From Proteobacteria bacterium ST_bin11 (GTDB lineage: Bacteria; Pseudomonadota; Gammaproteobacteria; Methylococcales; Methylomonadaceae): DNA of 64,000 bases. The DNA lies in contig MSXO01000006.1 in NCBI GenBank assembly GCA_002083615.1, forward strand, positions 1 to 64,000, read 5' to 3'. Positions 20,001-26,349 of the stretch are shown piece after piece (the stretch's first letter is position 1; every line of letters begins with the position of its first letter). The notes under the pieces are model-generated. The model did no database searches, was not told the DNA's origin, and saw nothing but the letters and a program-made list of their open reading frames with translations. The translations under genes and the position numbers were made by a program.

Positions 20001-21145
20001 AGGGTAGCACCCCCAGCCACTTTTACCGTGTTGGCGGTGATATCCACATGCGACGTCGGCTGCAATTGACCGTCCGGCGAACTACCGCCCTCCTCATCCG
20101 GCAATACCTCAGTGACGCTGCCGGACCTTAAATTCACTTCCGCTTCCACGCCCAAACCGTCACCCAGATCGTTGACACGATTGGTTTGACTGTAAATCAA
20201 TCTTGATCCGAGCCGTTCTTGTTTCTCCCTCGCCTGGAGCCGGATGGAGCCATTCACGTTTACCGAGGTGGTCGCACTGACACGCCCCTCTTGGTTGACC
20301 GCAAAACCGGCCATGGTGATGTTGCCCTGCGGCACACGCAGCGAACCACTGGCAGTGTTGGTGACTTTGCCGCCGGTTTCGACTTCAACAATTAAACCGG
20401 CAAATGGGTCGTCTTTATTGGCGGTCTGCATGTAGACCTTGTCCTGGCTGGCTGCCAAGATAATCTGACCTTGTTTACCGGTACTCAACGCGCCGCTGTT
20501 TTCTATCGTCGGCGCAACAATGACTATCCGGCCATTGTTGTCGGTAGTGATTTTGGCCCCGGCTTCTATCAAAATTTTGCTGGTTTCCGGGCTTAGACTT
20601 TCACCATCGATGCCCAATGCCGCCCGATTAGATTCGTCGTAGACGCGGGTAATCCCGCGATTGAACACTTCATCGGTGATTTGCAAGGTACTCGCCAGCA
20701 CGGTATTGGCGTTGATTACCGAGTCTTTACCAAATACGAAGCCGTTTTTGTTGTACAGATAGATCTGGCCGTTAGCGATGATTTGACCGAAGATTTGACT
20801 GGGGTTTTGATCGTGAATTCTATTCAACGCTATTGAGGAACTGCCGGGCTGCGCGAACTGCACGGTATTGTCCTTGCCGACATTGAATTCTTGCCAATTC
20901 AGGATCGCCCTGTCGGTATGCTGATCGATGCGCATATTGACACCGTTAGAACTCAGGGTCGCACTACCCGATGTCACCCAACCCCCGGCAGTAGGCACCG
21001 GAATGGGCAACTCCGCTTGCGCCGTAACAACCGAACCGACCATCAAGCCGCCGGCCACCGCCATGCGCACGCTGGCGGCCAAGGGCGTTAGTCTGAAACA
21101 AAGCTCGGATGCATTGCCCGCAGTCGATTGCCTTTTTTGGGTCAT
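11033..21145 (-). CDS. TpsA giant haemagglutinin-like exoprotein of a two-partner system
   Basis: The 3,370-residue exoprotein is probably an adhesin displayed or released by the TpsB barrel encoded just upstream. It has a long-type signal region (about 1-45, ending VVTAQA). The TPS secretion domain follows (about 46-300), with motifs such as NWQEFNVGKDNTVQF, ALNRI and NGQIYLYNKNG. Then come about 2,700 residues of right-handed beta-helix sequence rich in G, N, S, V and L. A DUF3739-like stretch lies near the end (about 2,700-3,000, with VLIKAGRDIVDLSVIAQHV). Start ATG 21145 is preceded by AGGTGA at proper spacing; the in-frame GTG at 21154 overlaps that site and is less likely. A c-di-GMP-I riboswitch lies 40 bases upstream. 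Surface adhesion or biofilm is the likely job, by family. Confidence 0.88.
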   Translation of the reverse strand: MTQKRQSTAGNASELCFRLTPLAASVRMAVAGGLMVGSVVTAQAELPIPVPTAGGWVTSGSATLSSNGVNMRIDQHTDRAILNWQEFNVGKDNTVQFAQPGSSSIALNRIHDQNPSQIFGQIIANGQIYLYNKNGFVFGKDSVINANTVLASTLQITDEVFNRGITRVYDESNRAALGIDGESLSPETSKILIEAGAKITTDNNGRIVIVAPTIENSGALSTGKQGQIILAASQDKVYMQTANKDDPFAGLIVEVETGGKVTNTASGSLRVPQGNITMAGFAVNQEGRVSATTSVNVNGSIRLQAREKQERLGSRLIYSQTNRVNDLGDGLGVEAEVNLRSGSVTEVLPDEEGGSSPDGQLQPTSHVDITANTVKVAGGATLRVPGGKVDIKASDRYNALQGTKGKIFIDSNALIDVSGIKDVSVAMERNVGEISAQSFDLRNAPLQRNGVLRGETVRVDLRKGSQVVDTSGAVARISRSIDERLGAGGEINLTSSGDVIINDNARLDISGGSVIYQDGFVNTTKLLTDYGRIVDISDADPNETYVSIFGFVTETHKKWGVETIWDLLGENGLMKFERGYVEGKNAGSLKITGARVAWNGNLQAGSQVGIYQRSLANLPNGGRFSIDMAVFQSLQGLLLQNSGSSSALDADDVIPTGQNLVISAELLNNSGIKDVSLKTLGRAELGRGVRIAMQPNSSLAVEASSIAFDANFQSAGGELALNSVSTGLVADSGNLVIGSQAGIDVSGLWVNDAQQDLMAVLSDPVVINGGKVSAKAAGNLTVNEGASIFADGGAWLALSGELAAGEGGDIELAAVGGGLGFPVLRLAGNLSAYGLEKNGSLTLNSGKIIIGQPGSAAEALDALVLGGGTGSYDLANFARFNDVTLVANSEELTVKSSVNTTLRAANRVLNSDYLAQPSGTRLADFTSVQALGDFQRQPLNLALNGFKAVKIETGSSIHADTGATINVLSGAGSIFVDGRLQADAGKIYLSTRSFTDQAYDPKQVIWVGKNGQLLANATTRFNPIDEFGNRTGDVLDGGQITLEAWRGAVVLEEGAELAVSGTSESIDILQSAGGVSFNFATQQIASNAGSIKIVAAEGAVIDAKLSGAAGSPLMHGGKLELVLDRLRRFPPSLPDPENPFPETPLIVNITQTARRSINEDIVYGDDFPEQLNGKITLSADRVSAGGFADLSIMAEQVVFQGDVRLTTAEHMKFDAARFSASSPDNIPADILLQTRFLELGASLNRTLATSASAGHHNLTAEAGWIELKGATTWNGFNRLSLNSEHDIRTVGIRLGGDDRDYLGSLVTAADLSPRAGQIYPSTLTKFVFAVKNNADGRIDISGNNSDQTPLSAAGELIFEAPNIRQAGAVKAPLGTITFNASQELTLDPGSLTSVSAKNVRFDSNAQRWVVGEDMVIPFGITQGGLDWLYPLDDQGRRLVYGAPPEKRVVLSAPVVDIQQGSVVDVAGGGNLQSYEFVPGAGGDNDYLQLGSASYQGGFAILPSLDAAWAPFDHYESQGFAYAPGAKIRLGGSADLAAGDYVILPARYALLPGAYLITPLAGYQDLPGNRATVDGRVITPGKLLQAGTDIESPRSSGYLIETGADVRKQSQYDIQLSSSFYPERARKTESALPLLPSDSGQVSLVAQTRLIMDGQFMVDAVSGGRGAKVDIASSRISVVKQFSNSPAAGTLEILDSDLVALNADSLLLGGARSRNSVNLGETDLQVTATEVIFNSDTQLRGPEIMAVASDLIDVKANATLAADRPANSGDSVFNVQGDGAVMRVSGGEQVTFNRTNSTGVNGRLEVAESATLAASESMLLGASRSTILSGNIDMQGGSLNLAANTINIGEVSGLSSNALNWSNQKLSNLTVDELVLTANDSIGVYGNVGLISPDGTFALGDDGVIKAVPFRSLVLNTAGLVGHGTANNLAKLQADTLLIQNSANQVNQNVVDGQGRLDLIANSVRVADGNFAILGFSGVNIQAINEFRAAGDGTLKVGGNLNLATPLITADGGARLKIDARGYQANFGFLESQNSVTGSLGGAVSVLANAINFNTRTLLPSGSLDLHALLGDVSVGSAAQIDLAGRGLQFADRIEYTDGGRFKATADNGGVTVSAGSLVDIDSGGGNAAGGSLVLRSPTKSVLMNGQIQAKSGSATLDVNTFDPSTNFTELMQTLSSAGIDQNLYFRVREANISQEVGSSIKARNLTLVSDKGAITLAGAINADGKQQGGRIELYAGDGITLASGASLSANGTDVGAKGGRVLLSSVDADSDGVSGIDLQSGSSIRVAGVGAEGGEIVLRALRTDSGVEIQPIAADVSGYTKFQAEGVKKYSNLDDGEFGEINLADGEINLADIAQIKADTAAYMTATNIQNVAALASGLQLLAGVEINYTGDLALQDRWDLVDWRYEAVPDTNVWNDAVGRLAIKTTGSFNVNQSLTDGFKTIVFRFPGPTAGSFRTTTIQDKLQGGESWSFNIVAGADSGSADLNSVGNAGDLSIGADTVVRTGTGDIQLSAGGDMRFASNTSSVYSGGRPTELEPFGTLRDRFVGLNFYVEYPVAGGDLALSAGGDILGVAAAENTFNNWLLRVASFVNDGNGNQIFDPSQPYAWGAALGYITTGANAARSGTSLFQQNLGSFGGGNVSVEAGGNIANLDVMMPTTGKQRGTVDPSVGINVNRYVSNQVEVQGGGTLLVNAGLNVVGGTYLLGKGSGVINAGGQVVGGTSFADGARLLLGDTQFKVSAAGGARLAGVSDPMMLHSGDVNFFSYGANSSLDVKSLSGDVYVNADNSVFAPPPANSAQSRLAQVFPGSLHVVATDGSIKLGDKISLFPSASAQLNLFAAENITGAEGNEFYMSDFDPALLPNRNAPIKKDEGFMSKLSADIAQSNATTPLHRGDLEPVRMVTQTGNIENIVFTLPKNVLIKAGRDIVDLSVIAQHVNADDVSMIEALRDIRYSSKRSPNTGILSSNENKIEIGGLGEVLIKSGRHLDLGASSGITSAGNTFNTSLVDSGANLTVLVGANGEVDYAGFVSAYLRDNPEYSSEFERAKLLIVGFMRDRTQNNLLSETDALNQFANIGNRDLTGIQTRLNSLVIPVLFNEIKASGTASAGTDDLGNQRGFNAINTLFPGSAWQGDLSMIFSKIHTLDNGNINLVVPGGEVNVGLAVSFAGKKDDSDLGIVAWRKGDISAMVRDDFQVNTSRAFVLDGGDILIWSSEGDIDAGRGAKSALSIPPVEPTYDQNGNLTSEPPAIISGSGIRTAANSIGTVPGDVFLFAPRGVVDAGEAGIGGKNVFIAATAVLGANNIQVSGVGTGVPVAATGSVAAGLTGTSNVAAGVSQMAESSVAGNNAKDNGNSIAKAVLGMLSVELLGFGD

Positions 21146-21184
21146 GGTTGTCACCTGTGTCGAAAACGATTAACAAAATAATGT

Positions 21185-21262
21185 GGTGGCAACCCGGCTG
21201 TCTTGTCGGCAACAAGACCCGAAGCTTTCCGTCCTCGCCTCACAACGAGTTTGGCTTTTGCT
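21185..21262 (-). promoter_or_regulatory. Cyclic-di-GMP-I (GEMM-I) riboswitch upstream of tpsA
   Basis: Minus-strand RNA with the GEMM-I order. AAAAGCCAAAC is followed by a P2 hairpin with a GTGA (GNRA) loop, CTCGTT/GGCGAG. Then comes GAGGACGGAAAGC, a P3 hairpin GTCTTGT/ACAAGAC, and CAGCCGGGTTGCC closing P1 against GCAA. In Vibrio Vc2 numbering, G20, A47 and C92, which contact the ligand, all appear conserved. Positions 21 and 46 are swapped from G-C to C-G, a compensatory change. The element ends about 40 bases before tpsA ATG with no terminator between, so translational or start-site control is likely. Found by eye, not by covariance model. Confidence 0.9.
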
Positions 21263-21273
21263 TAAAATAAAAC

Positions 21274-21315
21274 GAATATATCCACTTAGTATCAAAATAC
21301 TAAGTGGATATATTC
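21274..21315. repeat. Perfect 19-bp palindrome next to the riboswitch
   Basis: Arms GAATATATCCACTTAGTAT (21274-21292) and its exact complement (21297-21315) flank a CAAA loop. The palindrome lies immediately 5' of the riboswitch on the minus strand. It could be an operator for a dimeric regulator, an RNA hairpin at the 5' end of the tpsA leader, or a terminator of incoming tpsB transcription. It has no run of T. Confidence 0.8.
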
Positions 21316-21471
21316 TGTAAACTTTATCTTTAATGATTTTAATTACTTTTCTTGGCATTTTAACTGTACCAAGGTATTAAAAAAATTTATTACAAATAAA
21401 TGACAAAAAATAAAAAACCTACATATTTACTTATGAGTTTCAGCCGCATAGAAGCCCCTTCAAATAACCGT

Positions 21472-21607
21472 CATACCCTCCGGGGCACAAGTGGATTGCC
21501 GGTATCCAGCGTACACGGATGTAACTGGCTTATTGTGAGCAGAGTGATCCCGGCTCGCATCCATGCAGTTTGGACCCCGGCAATCCACTTGTGCCCCAGA
21601 GGGTATG
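21472..21607. repeat. 136-bp MITE-like inverted repeat
   Basis: Terminal arms of 31 bases (21472-21502 and 21577-21607) are inverted copies with one mismatch. The arm core is GGGGCACAAGTGGATTGCC. The inner 74 bases also pair partly (CGGATG near 21516 with CATCCATG near 21559). There is no ORF inside and no clear target-site duplication. It looks like a small non-autonomous element in the tpsB-tpsA spacer. Confidence 0.75.
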
Positions 21608-21656
21608 CGGGGGCGACGCGACCTTTAAAACTCATAGGATCACACTATTTCAGTTT

Positions 21657-21804
21657 CGGCCGAAGCTTATACGTAATCAGGAAAACCTAGGCGATTTCGC
21701 AATTAACAATCTCTAAAAATTCGTGAATGTTTAACGCGAATCACTAACTGATACCTATATAAATTTACCTAATTTCGTACCTGATTATGTATAAGCTTCA
21801 GCCG
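21657..21804. repeat. 148-bp second inverted-repeat element
   Basis: Arms of 25 bases (21657-21681 and 21780-21804) are inverted copies with two mismatches; the core is GAAGCTTATAC/GTATAAGCTTC. The inside is AT-rich and non-coding. A related piece (TGAGTTTCAGCCG) occurs near 21434. It is distinct in sequence from the neighbouring 136-bp element. Downstream to 22028 I see only AT-rich sequence. Confidence 0.6.
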
Positions 21805-22028
21805 AATAAATCCAATATCAAATTATTAAACATCATTCTATCTATGTAACTATTAATACCAACGGGAAAAATGCGCGGTTTATCCACCCTGCAGAGCACA
21901 CTGACTGACTAGCCTGCTATTTATTAAATCAATATGACAAAAAGACTCTTACCCCGCGATGGCAAGCAAATTAATGATCCGCGAATTGCTAACCGATAAA
22001 TCCGATGAACCGAGCGAACTAAATAAAC

Positions 22029-23672
22029 CTAAAACTCCGTGGCGATATTGAAATGCACTTTCGGATCACCACTTTGCACCGGCGCGATCGAGGTAAAGGG
22101 AATCCCAATGTTTAACACCCCGCTCAAATGCTTCCACATTTGGAACTGAAAACCAAAACCGCCGCCGCTCAGGAAGCTGCTGTTCGCATTGCCCGCCAAG
22201 GTATTCTTCACCCAACCTTTGCCGACATCCAAAAAGGCCAGGAGCTTCAATTTGTTCAGAAACTCCCAATCATCCAAACCTACATGGGGCGAATGCAATT
22301 CCAAGGAGCCGAATACGGCATCATCCGCCAGCGCTTGGGTTTCAAAGTAACCGCGCACGCTCTCCATACCACCCAAAGAAAATTGCTCGTTACTAATGAG
22401 CGGCCCATCCGCCGCTTGGCCGGCGAAATGCGTTTGTACTTCCATACCGAACGGTAAATCGTGTCGATGCTTGAGATCGCCGGTCAAGATCATATAGTTG
22501 GCCTTGGCCTTGAAGCGCTTGTCCTCGAATTCCTGCTGACTATTACCTAGGCCGCGCATGGAAAAACGCATCCCCAGATCAAAGCTGGTTGTCGACTCTT
22601 TGCGACTAAAAGTGCCGCTGTATTGAGCCATGAAAGGTAAATAGCTGATGGGCGTTTTGATGGTATCGGCACCGAGCAAATTTAAATCTTCCTTAAAATC
22701 TTTGTAATCGACGCCTAATGTGGCGTTGTGATAATAGTCAGTCAGACTTTTAAACGGTTTGACCAAGCGGGCACCGTAAATATTACCGATACCGATTACC
22801 GATAAGGCCCCAGCCGCAGCGATCTGAGAATTCGACGAGGAACTCACCGCATAAAACGCCAGACGGCTATCACTATCGAATAAGGGCAAAGCATAAGTGC
22901 CGGCCCAGACGTCAACTTGTTTATTGTCCTCGGGCGATACTTGATACATCAGCGAGGCGCTGTGCATTTCCTGCCATAAGTTGTCGTAGCGCAAAGAGGT
23001 GATCAAGCGCAACAGCGAGGTGTTGGCCACATTACGCCCGTTTAACTCGATCTTGCCGTGAAACGGCAGTTCGTCCTTCACTTTTAAATCCACTTCCAGC
23101 GTACCGGGGGTTTCTCCGGCCCTTAACACCGGCACGACTTGCCGGTCCGGGCTTTGCATCGCCAGGTCGGTCAACTGTTTTTGCATGGTTTTAAAATTGG
23201 GGACGTTGCCTTCGGCCAACTCGGGCACACCGGCTTTGATCTTACCCAACGAAAAATAGCGGCTGTCCTTCACCCGCAGTTTTGAGACCTTGCCTTCTAT
23301 GACTTGCAAGTACACCACGCCGTTTTTTACATCCTGCTCCGGGATGTCCACCGCCGCGGTCTGGTACCCGGTGTTTCGATACAGCTCTTCCACCGCCGCT
23401 CTGGCCAATTCGACGTTATCGATGCTTTTGTTGGGCCCCAGAAACGGGTAAACGGTACGTTCTAACTGCTTTTTATCGACCAGAGTGCTGCCTTTTACCC
23501 GCAATTCCAGCAGATCGAATTGCGCTGGCTGAGCAGGCTGGGCCGCTTGTTGCACCGGGGCTGATTCGGGCGCGGCGTCTTGCGCGCGGGATTCCTGGGC
23601 CGCCAGCATCGCTGCCGCCCCACACACGAGCCACAGCCAGGAGCCGCCCAATTTGATTCTTATTAAACGCAT
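22029..23672 (-). CDS. TpsB outer-membrane transporter (ShlB/FhaC/HecB family)
   Basis: The 547-residue Omp85-superfamily barrel should export the TpsA encoded next. It has a signal peptide (about 1-31, LWLVCGAAAMLAAQESRAQ), an Ala/Gln/Pro linker, and a POTRA_2 domain (about 48-125, beginning FDLLELRVKGSTLVDK). A second POTRA/ShlB region follows (about 125-205), then a 16-strand barrel to the C-terminal Phe (HFNIATEF). The conserved VRGY motif of the L6 loop is present (MESVRGYF, near 445-452). Start ATG 23672 gives a normal signal peptide; a longer reading from TTG 23744 is unlikely. A terminator separates it from the PstS-like gene upstream. An 883-base spacer follows before tpsA, so tpsA probably has its own promoter. 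Confidence 0.88.
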   Translation of the reverse strand: MRLIRIKLGGSWLWLVCGAAAMLAAQESRAQDAAPESAPVQQAAQPAQPAQFDLLELRVKGSTLVDKKQLERTVYPFLGPNKSIDNVELARAAVEELYRNTGYQTAAVDIPEQDVKNGVVYLQVIEGKVSKLRVKDSRYFSLGKIKAGVPELAEGNVPNFKTMQKQLTDLAMQSPDRQVVPVLRAGETPGTLEVDLKVKDELPFHGKIELNGRNVANTSLLRLITSLRYDNLWQEMHSASLMYQVSPEDNKQVDVWAGTYALPLFDSDSRLAFYAVSSSSNSQIAAAGALSVIGIGNIYGARLVKPFKSLTDYYHNATLGVDYKDFKEDLNLLGADTIKTPISYLPFMAQYSGTFSRKESTTSFDLGMRFSMRGLGNSQQEFEDKRFKAKANYMILTGDLKHRHDLPFGMEVQTHFAGQAADGPLISNEQFSLGGMESVRGYFETQALADDAVFGSLELHSPHVGLDDWEFLNKLKLLAFLDVGKGWVKNTLAGNANSSFLSGGGFGFQFQMWKHLSGVLNIGIPFTSIAPVQSGDPKVHFNIATEF

Positions 23673-23806
23673 AAAAGCTTTGGTAGTACCTATAAAACCG
23701 GTTTTCAGATTGAAAAACCAACAATCGCCTATTCTAGGGCGCAAACATGAAAGTTTTATGACAGGAAAACCTCAATCGGTGCGCTGCGTGCCTATCTGAA
23801 AACAAA

Positions 23807-23836
23807 AAAACCAGCCGTCCGAAAACGGCTGGTTTT
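23807..23836 (-). terminator. Intrinsic terminator after the PstS-like gene
   Basis: The stem AAAACCAGCCGT/ACGGCTGGTTTT has a CCGAAA loop. Read on the minus strand it is followed by a run of seven T. It lies 53 bases past the stop of the PstS-like gene and should separate the VPLPA/PstS-like unit from tpsB. Confidence 0.88.
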
Positions 23837-23888
23837 AGTGGGTGAGTCATCCTTGACTCAAGCCGAGTTTGCCTCGGCCAGCTCTAGC

Positions 23889-25460
23889 TTACAACTTCCA
23901 AGGCGCGCCGCCCCAGTTAGTTGGTCTGCGGCAGGCATTAGACGGTACAAAGCTGGTTGCACCAGTTCTAACCGCGTGCGAGAAGGGCACAACCGGTCTG
24001 GCAGCGTCAAAGCGACCATTGCTAGGCGCATGGTTGGAAGGCACGGCCAAATAAGCGCCGTTACCGAAACCGTGCGGGAAAGAATTGTTCAAATCCGCCA
24101 TCACACCCGGTGCACCGGCTGATTTGATAATCGCATCAGCCAGCGTCAGTTTGGCACCCGCCAACGCGTTAGTAGCAGCACCCGCTTTGCGATATTGGAA
24201 GGTATTTTCCACCCAGTCTTGGTATTTACCTTCAACCGTGTTGTTCAGAGTCGGTGCGACATCGTCGATTTTGACGAACTCGTAAGTGGCTCTGGTTTTT
24301 TCCAATGATTGAAGACCGATCGCCCAACGTTTACCGTAGGTGTTGCTGAAGTTAGGCGCGGTATCATTACCGTTTTGCAAATCGTCCATACAGGCATCCA
24401 CACGGCCTGAGCTGCTCATCGCGTGTATCAACGCTACGCCTTCGCCTTCGCCGAAATCAGCATCGTTGCCTGCGGCAGGTCCAATCGCTGCAGCAGCTTC
24501 TGTGCAACCTGTACCCAGAAATTTGATGTTAGATTGGGCTTGGGTACCGGAACCGTTCTCGCGGCGGCAGACATGCATGGCAGGGTCGCCTGGCAAGTCG
24601 TTAACCAAAGCCGGTTGGGTCAAGGCCCAAGTGTACAAGCCTGGCGCAGTCGCGCTGTTACCCACTTTAATCGCATCCCAATCAAGTACGCCACCGGCAT
24701 GGATAGAGGCAATCGCATCGCTGCTCAATGACGGCAAGCAGGCTTCAGTGCGCGAATCAACGACACAAGTAGCAGGCAAATCGCCAGTACTGATTTGCGC
24801 CGCTTGCAGTGCACGGAACAAGCTCGTCGTAACCGGGGCACCAAACACCAACGCCGAGGCGGATTTCACTGTCAGCTTGTCCACATCGGCTTGGGTAATA
24901 TCAACACCGCCAATGGCGTTATCGCCTTTGAACTGGATAGGGTCAACGTCGGACAAGCCCAGTTCAGGAATTTGCGAGTTGTTGATATTGCTGCAAGTTG
25001 CCACGCCCAGCACACCCACCGCCGCAGTCGTATTTTCGACGCAACCGCTGCTCAGGTTTAAGAAAGTCAGCGGCGTGTTTTGCGCGACAGGGGTTACGCC
25101 GGCGCCGGAACCGCCGGTGTTGCGTTTATAGATCAACAGGTTGGCATTGGCCGGGCCGGTTGGCAGGGCAGGATTTCTGACGCCGACCGCACCTGTGTTG
25201 TTAGCTTTGCAATAAATTGCAAACTGCTCGGTGTTCGGTACATCGCGGAAACGCCAGATCGGCGCCGAGCTATCACAAATTTTGTCGACTGGATCGACCA
25301 ATGTAGACGTCACCAATCTGTCGATGAAGTTTGCCGCTGCGGTCGCGCCGGAGATATACAAGGTCAAGGTGTTAGTGTTATCGATCACCGGCAGTGCCGC
25401 TTGGGCACCGGATGACAACAAAGCCGCAGCAACAGCCGCGCCTAATGTAATTTTTTTCAT
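23889..25460 (-). CDS. Secreted PstS-like (type 2 periplasmic-binding fold) protein
   Basis: The 523-residue product has a clean signal peptide (MKKITLGAAVAAALLSSGAQA). The mature part begins with LYISGATAAANFI, like the first strand and helix of PstS-type binding proteins. It carries a later CRRENGSGTQ segment that resembles the PstS anion-binding RxxGSGT motif. Many Cys (at least nine) suggest disulfides. It is longer than PstS (about 320-350 residues) and has no adjacent pstCAB permease genes, so transport is doubtful. A surface or solute-capture role with the VPLPA protein is possible. Start ATG 25460 is chosen for the signal peptide; an upstream in-frame extension adds 22 residues without sense. 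It follows the VPLPA gene by 80 bases. Confidence 0.7.
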   Translation of the reverse strand: MKKITLGAAVAAALLSSGAQAALPVIDNTNTLTLYISGATAAANFIDRLVTSTLVDPVDKICDSSAPIWRFRDVPNTEQFAIYCKANNTGAVGVRNPALPTGPANANLLIYKRNTGGSGAGVTPVAQNTPLTFLNLSSGCVENTTAAVGVLGVATCSNINNSQIPELGLSDVDPIQFKGDNAIGGVDITQADVDKLTVKSASALVFGAPVTTSLFRALQAAQISTGDLPATCVVDSRTEACLPSLSSDAIASIHAGGVLDWDAIKVGNSATAPGLYTWALTQPALVNDLPGDPAMHVCRRENGSGTQAQSNIKFLGTGCTEAAAAIGPAAGNDADFGEGEGVALIHAMSSSGRVDACMDDLQNGNDTAPNFSNTYGKRWAIGLQSLEKTRATYEFVKIDDVAPTLNNTVEGKYQDWVENTFQYRKAGAATNALAGAKLTLADAIIKSAGAPGVMADLNNSFPHGFGNGAYLAVPSNHAPSNGRFDAARPVVPFSHAVRTGATSFVPSNACRRPTNWGGAPWKL

Positions 25461-25540
25461 GGTATGGTCTCTAAATAAATTTAAGAATGGTTTCTCGTAA
25501 AACGGTCGCCCCAAGCGGAGCGACACCCCGAGCAGAGAAT

Positions 25541-26314
25541 TTACTCTACTGAATGTTTACGACGAGTAGCGCCCAATAAGCCCATTAAACCGGCGCCGAA
25601 CATCCATACGGCAGCAGGCAACGGGATTACAGTCGGTTGAAACACTTTGTATTCCAGTTTGGTAGCCGACAACAGCCATTGACCTGGCAGTAAGAAAGTA
25701 GTAGTAGGAACGCCGCTGAACGCCGCCCAAAAATCGGCTTTCTCACCGAAATTAACAGCCGCTTCCGATCCGCCGGTGCTACCCCAAATGCTATTTGGTG
25801 TATTGCCCAGGCCGGTTGCCCATTTCGCGGTATCTTCATCAGTGTCCGCTACCAATTTGCTGACGTTGATAGATTGGTCTTGCACCAAGCCGTAGTTGAT
25901 CTCTTGAGCGTGGTTATTGACGGCGCCGGCTGCATTACTGATATTAGAGGTGGCGTTGTATTGCGGCAAAGGGTTACCAACTTTTTGCGTAACATACAGT
26001 CTACCGGCGCGACCAGTTGCCAACACATATTGGGTAGAAGCTGGGTTAAAGCTTTGCGGGTTGGTGAAAGCGATCCAGTTTGGATCAACACTCAAATCAA
26101 CGCTGATTTCATATGCAGCGTTTTCACGATTGGCGTGCAAGGTAGCCAGAGTAATGCCCAAATCCAAAGAATAAGTTTTTTTCTGGACGCTGTCATACGC
26201 TTGCATATACAGTTCGCGAGTTGCGTCGGTTGAACCTACACCGATGCTAGCGTTCGCCGCACCGGCACTGGCTGCCAGCGCTACTACCAATAAAGTTTTT
26301 GAAAAATTGTTCAT
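25541..26314 (-). CDS. VPLPA/PEP-CTERM-sorted surface protein
   Basis: The 257-residue product has an N-terminal signal peptide (MNNFSKTLLVVALAASAGAANA). The roughly 200-residue secreted domain is rich in N, S and T and of unknown family. The C-terminal sorting signal reads VIPLPAAVWMF, a TM stretch GAGLMGLLGA, then a basic tail TRRKH. This tripartite tail marks substrates of exosortase (XrtA/XrtD type) sorting in bacteria that make exopolysaccharide. No exosortase gene lies in the window. ATG 26314 has GAGG upstream. A c-di-GMP-I riboswitch lies 36 bases upstream, and the PstS-like gene follows, so the two are probably a c-di-GMP-controlled operon. Confidence 0.82.
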   Translation of the reverse strand: MNNFSKTLLVVALAASAGAANASIGVGSTDATRELYMQAYDSVQKKTYSLDLGITLATLHANRENAAYEISVDLSVDPNWIAFTNPQSFNPASTQYVLATGRAGRLYVTQKVGNPLPQYNATSNISNAAGAVNNHAQEINYGLVQDQSINVSKLVADTDEDTAKWATGLGNTPNSIWGSTGGSEAAVNFGEKADFWAAFSGVPTTTFLLPGQWLLSATKLEYKVFQPTVIPLPAAVWMFGAGLMGLLGATRRKHSVE

Positions 26315-26349
26315 TTTTGCCTCATGATTAAAAATTTGTATTTAACACA

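Noticed and set aside
21190..21262. cGAMP-selective (GEMM-Ib) version of the riboswitch
   Set aside because: The position equivalent to G20 appears to be G in both elements, whereas cGAMP types usually have A; c-di-GMP is favoured, pending binding data.
21472..21804. CRISPR-like or IS element in the tps spacer
   Set aside because: Only paired inverted arms are present, with no regularly spaced direct repeats and no transposase frame.
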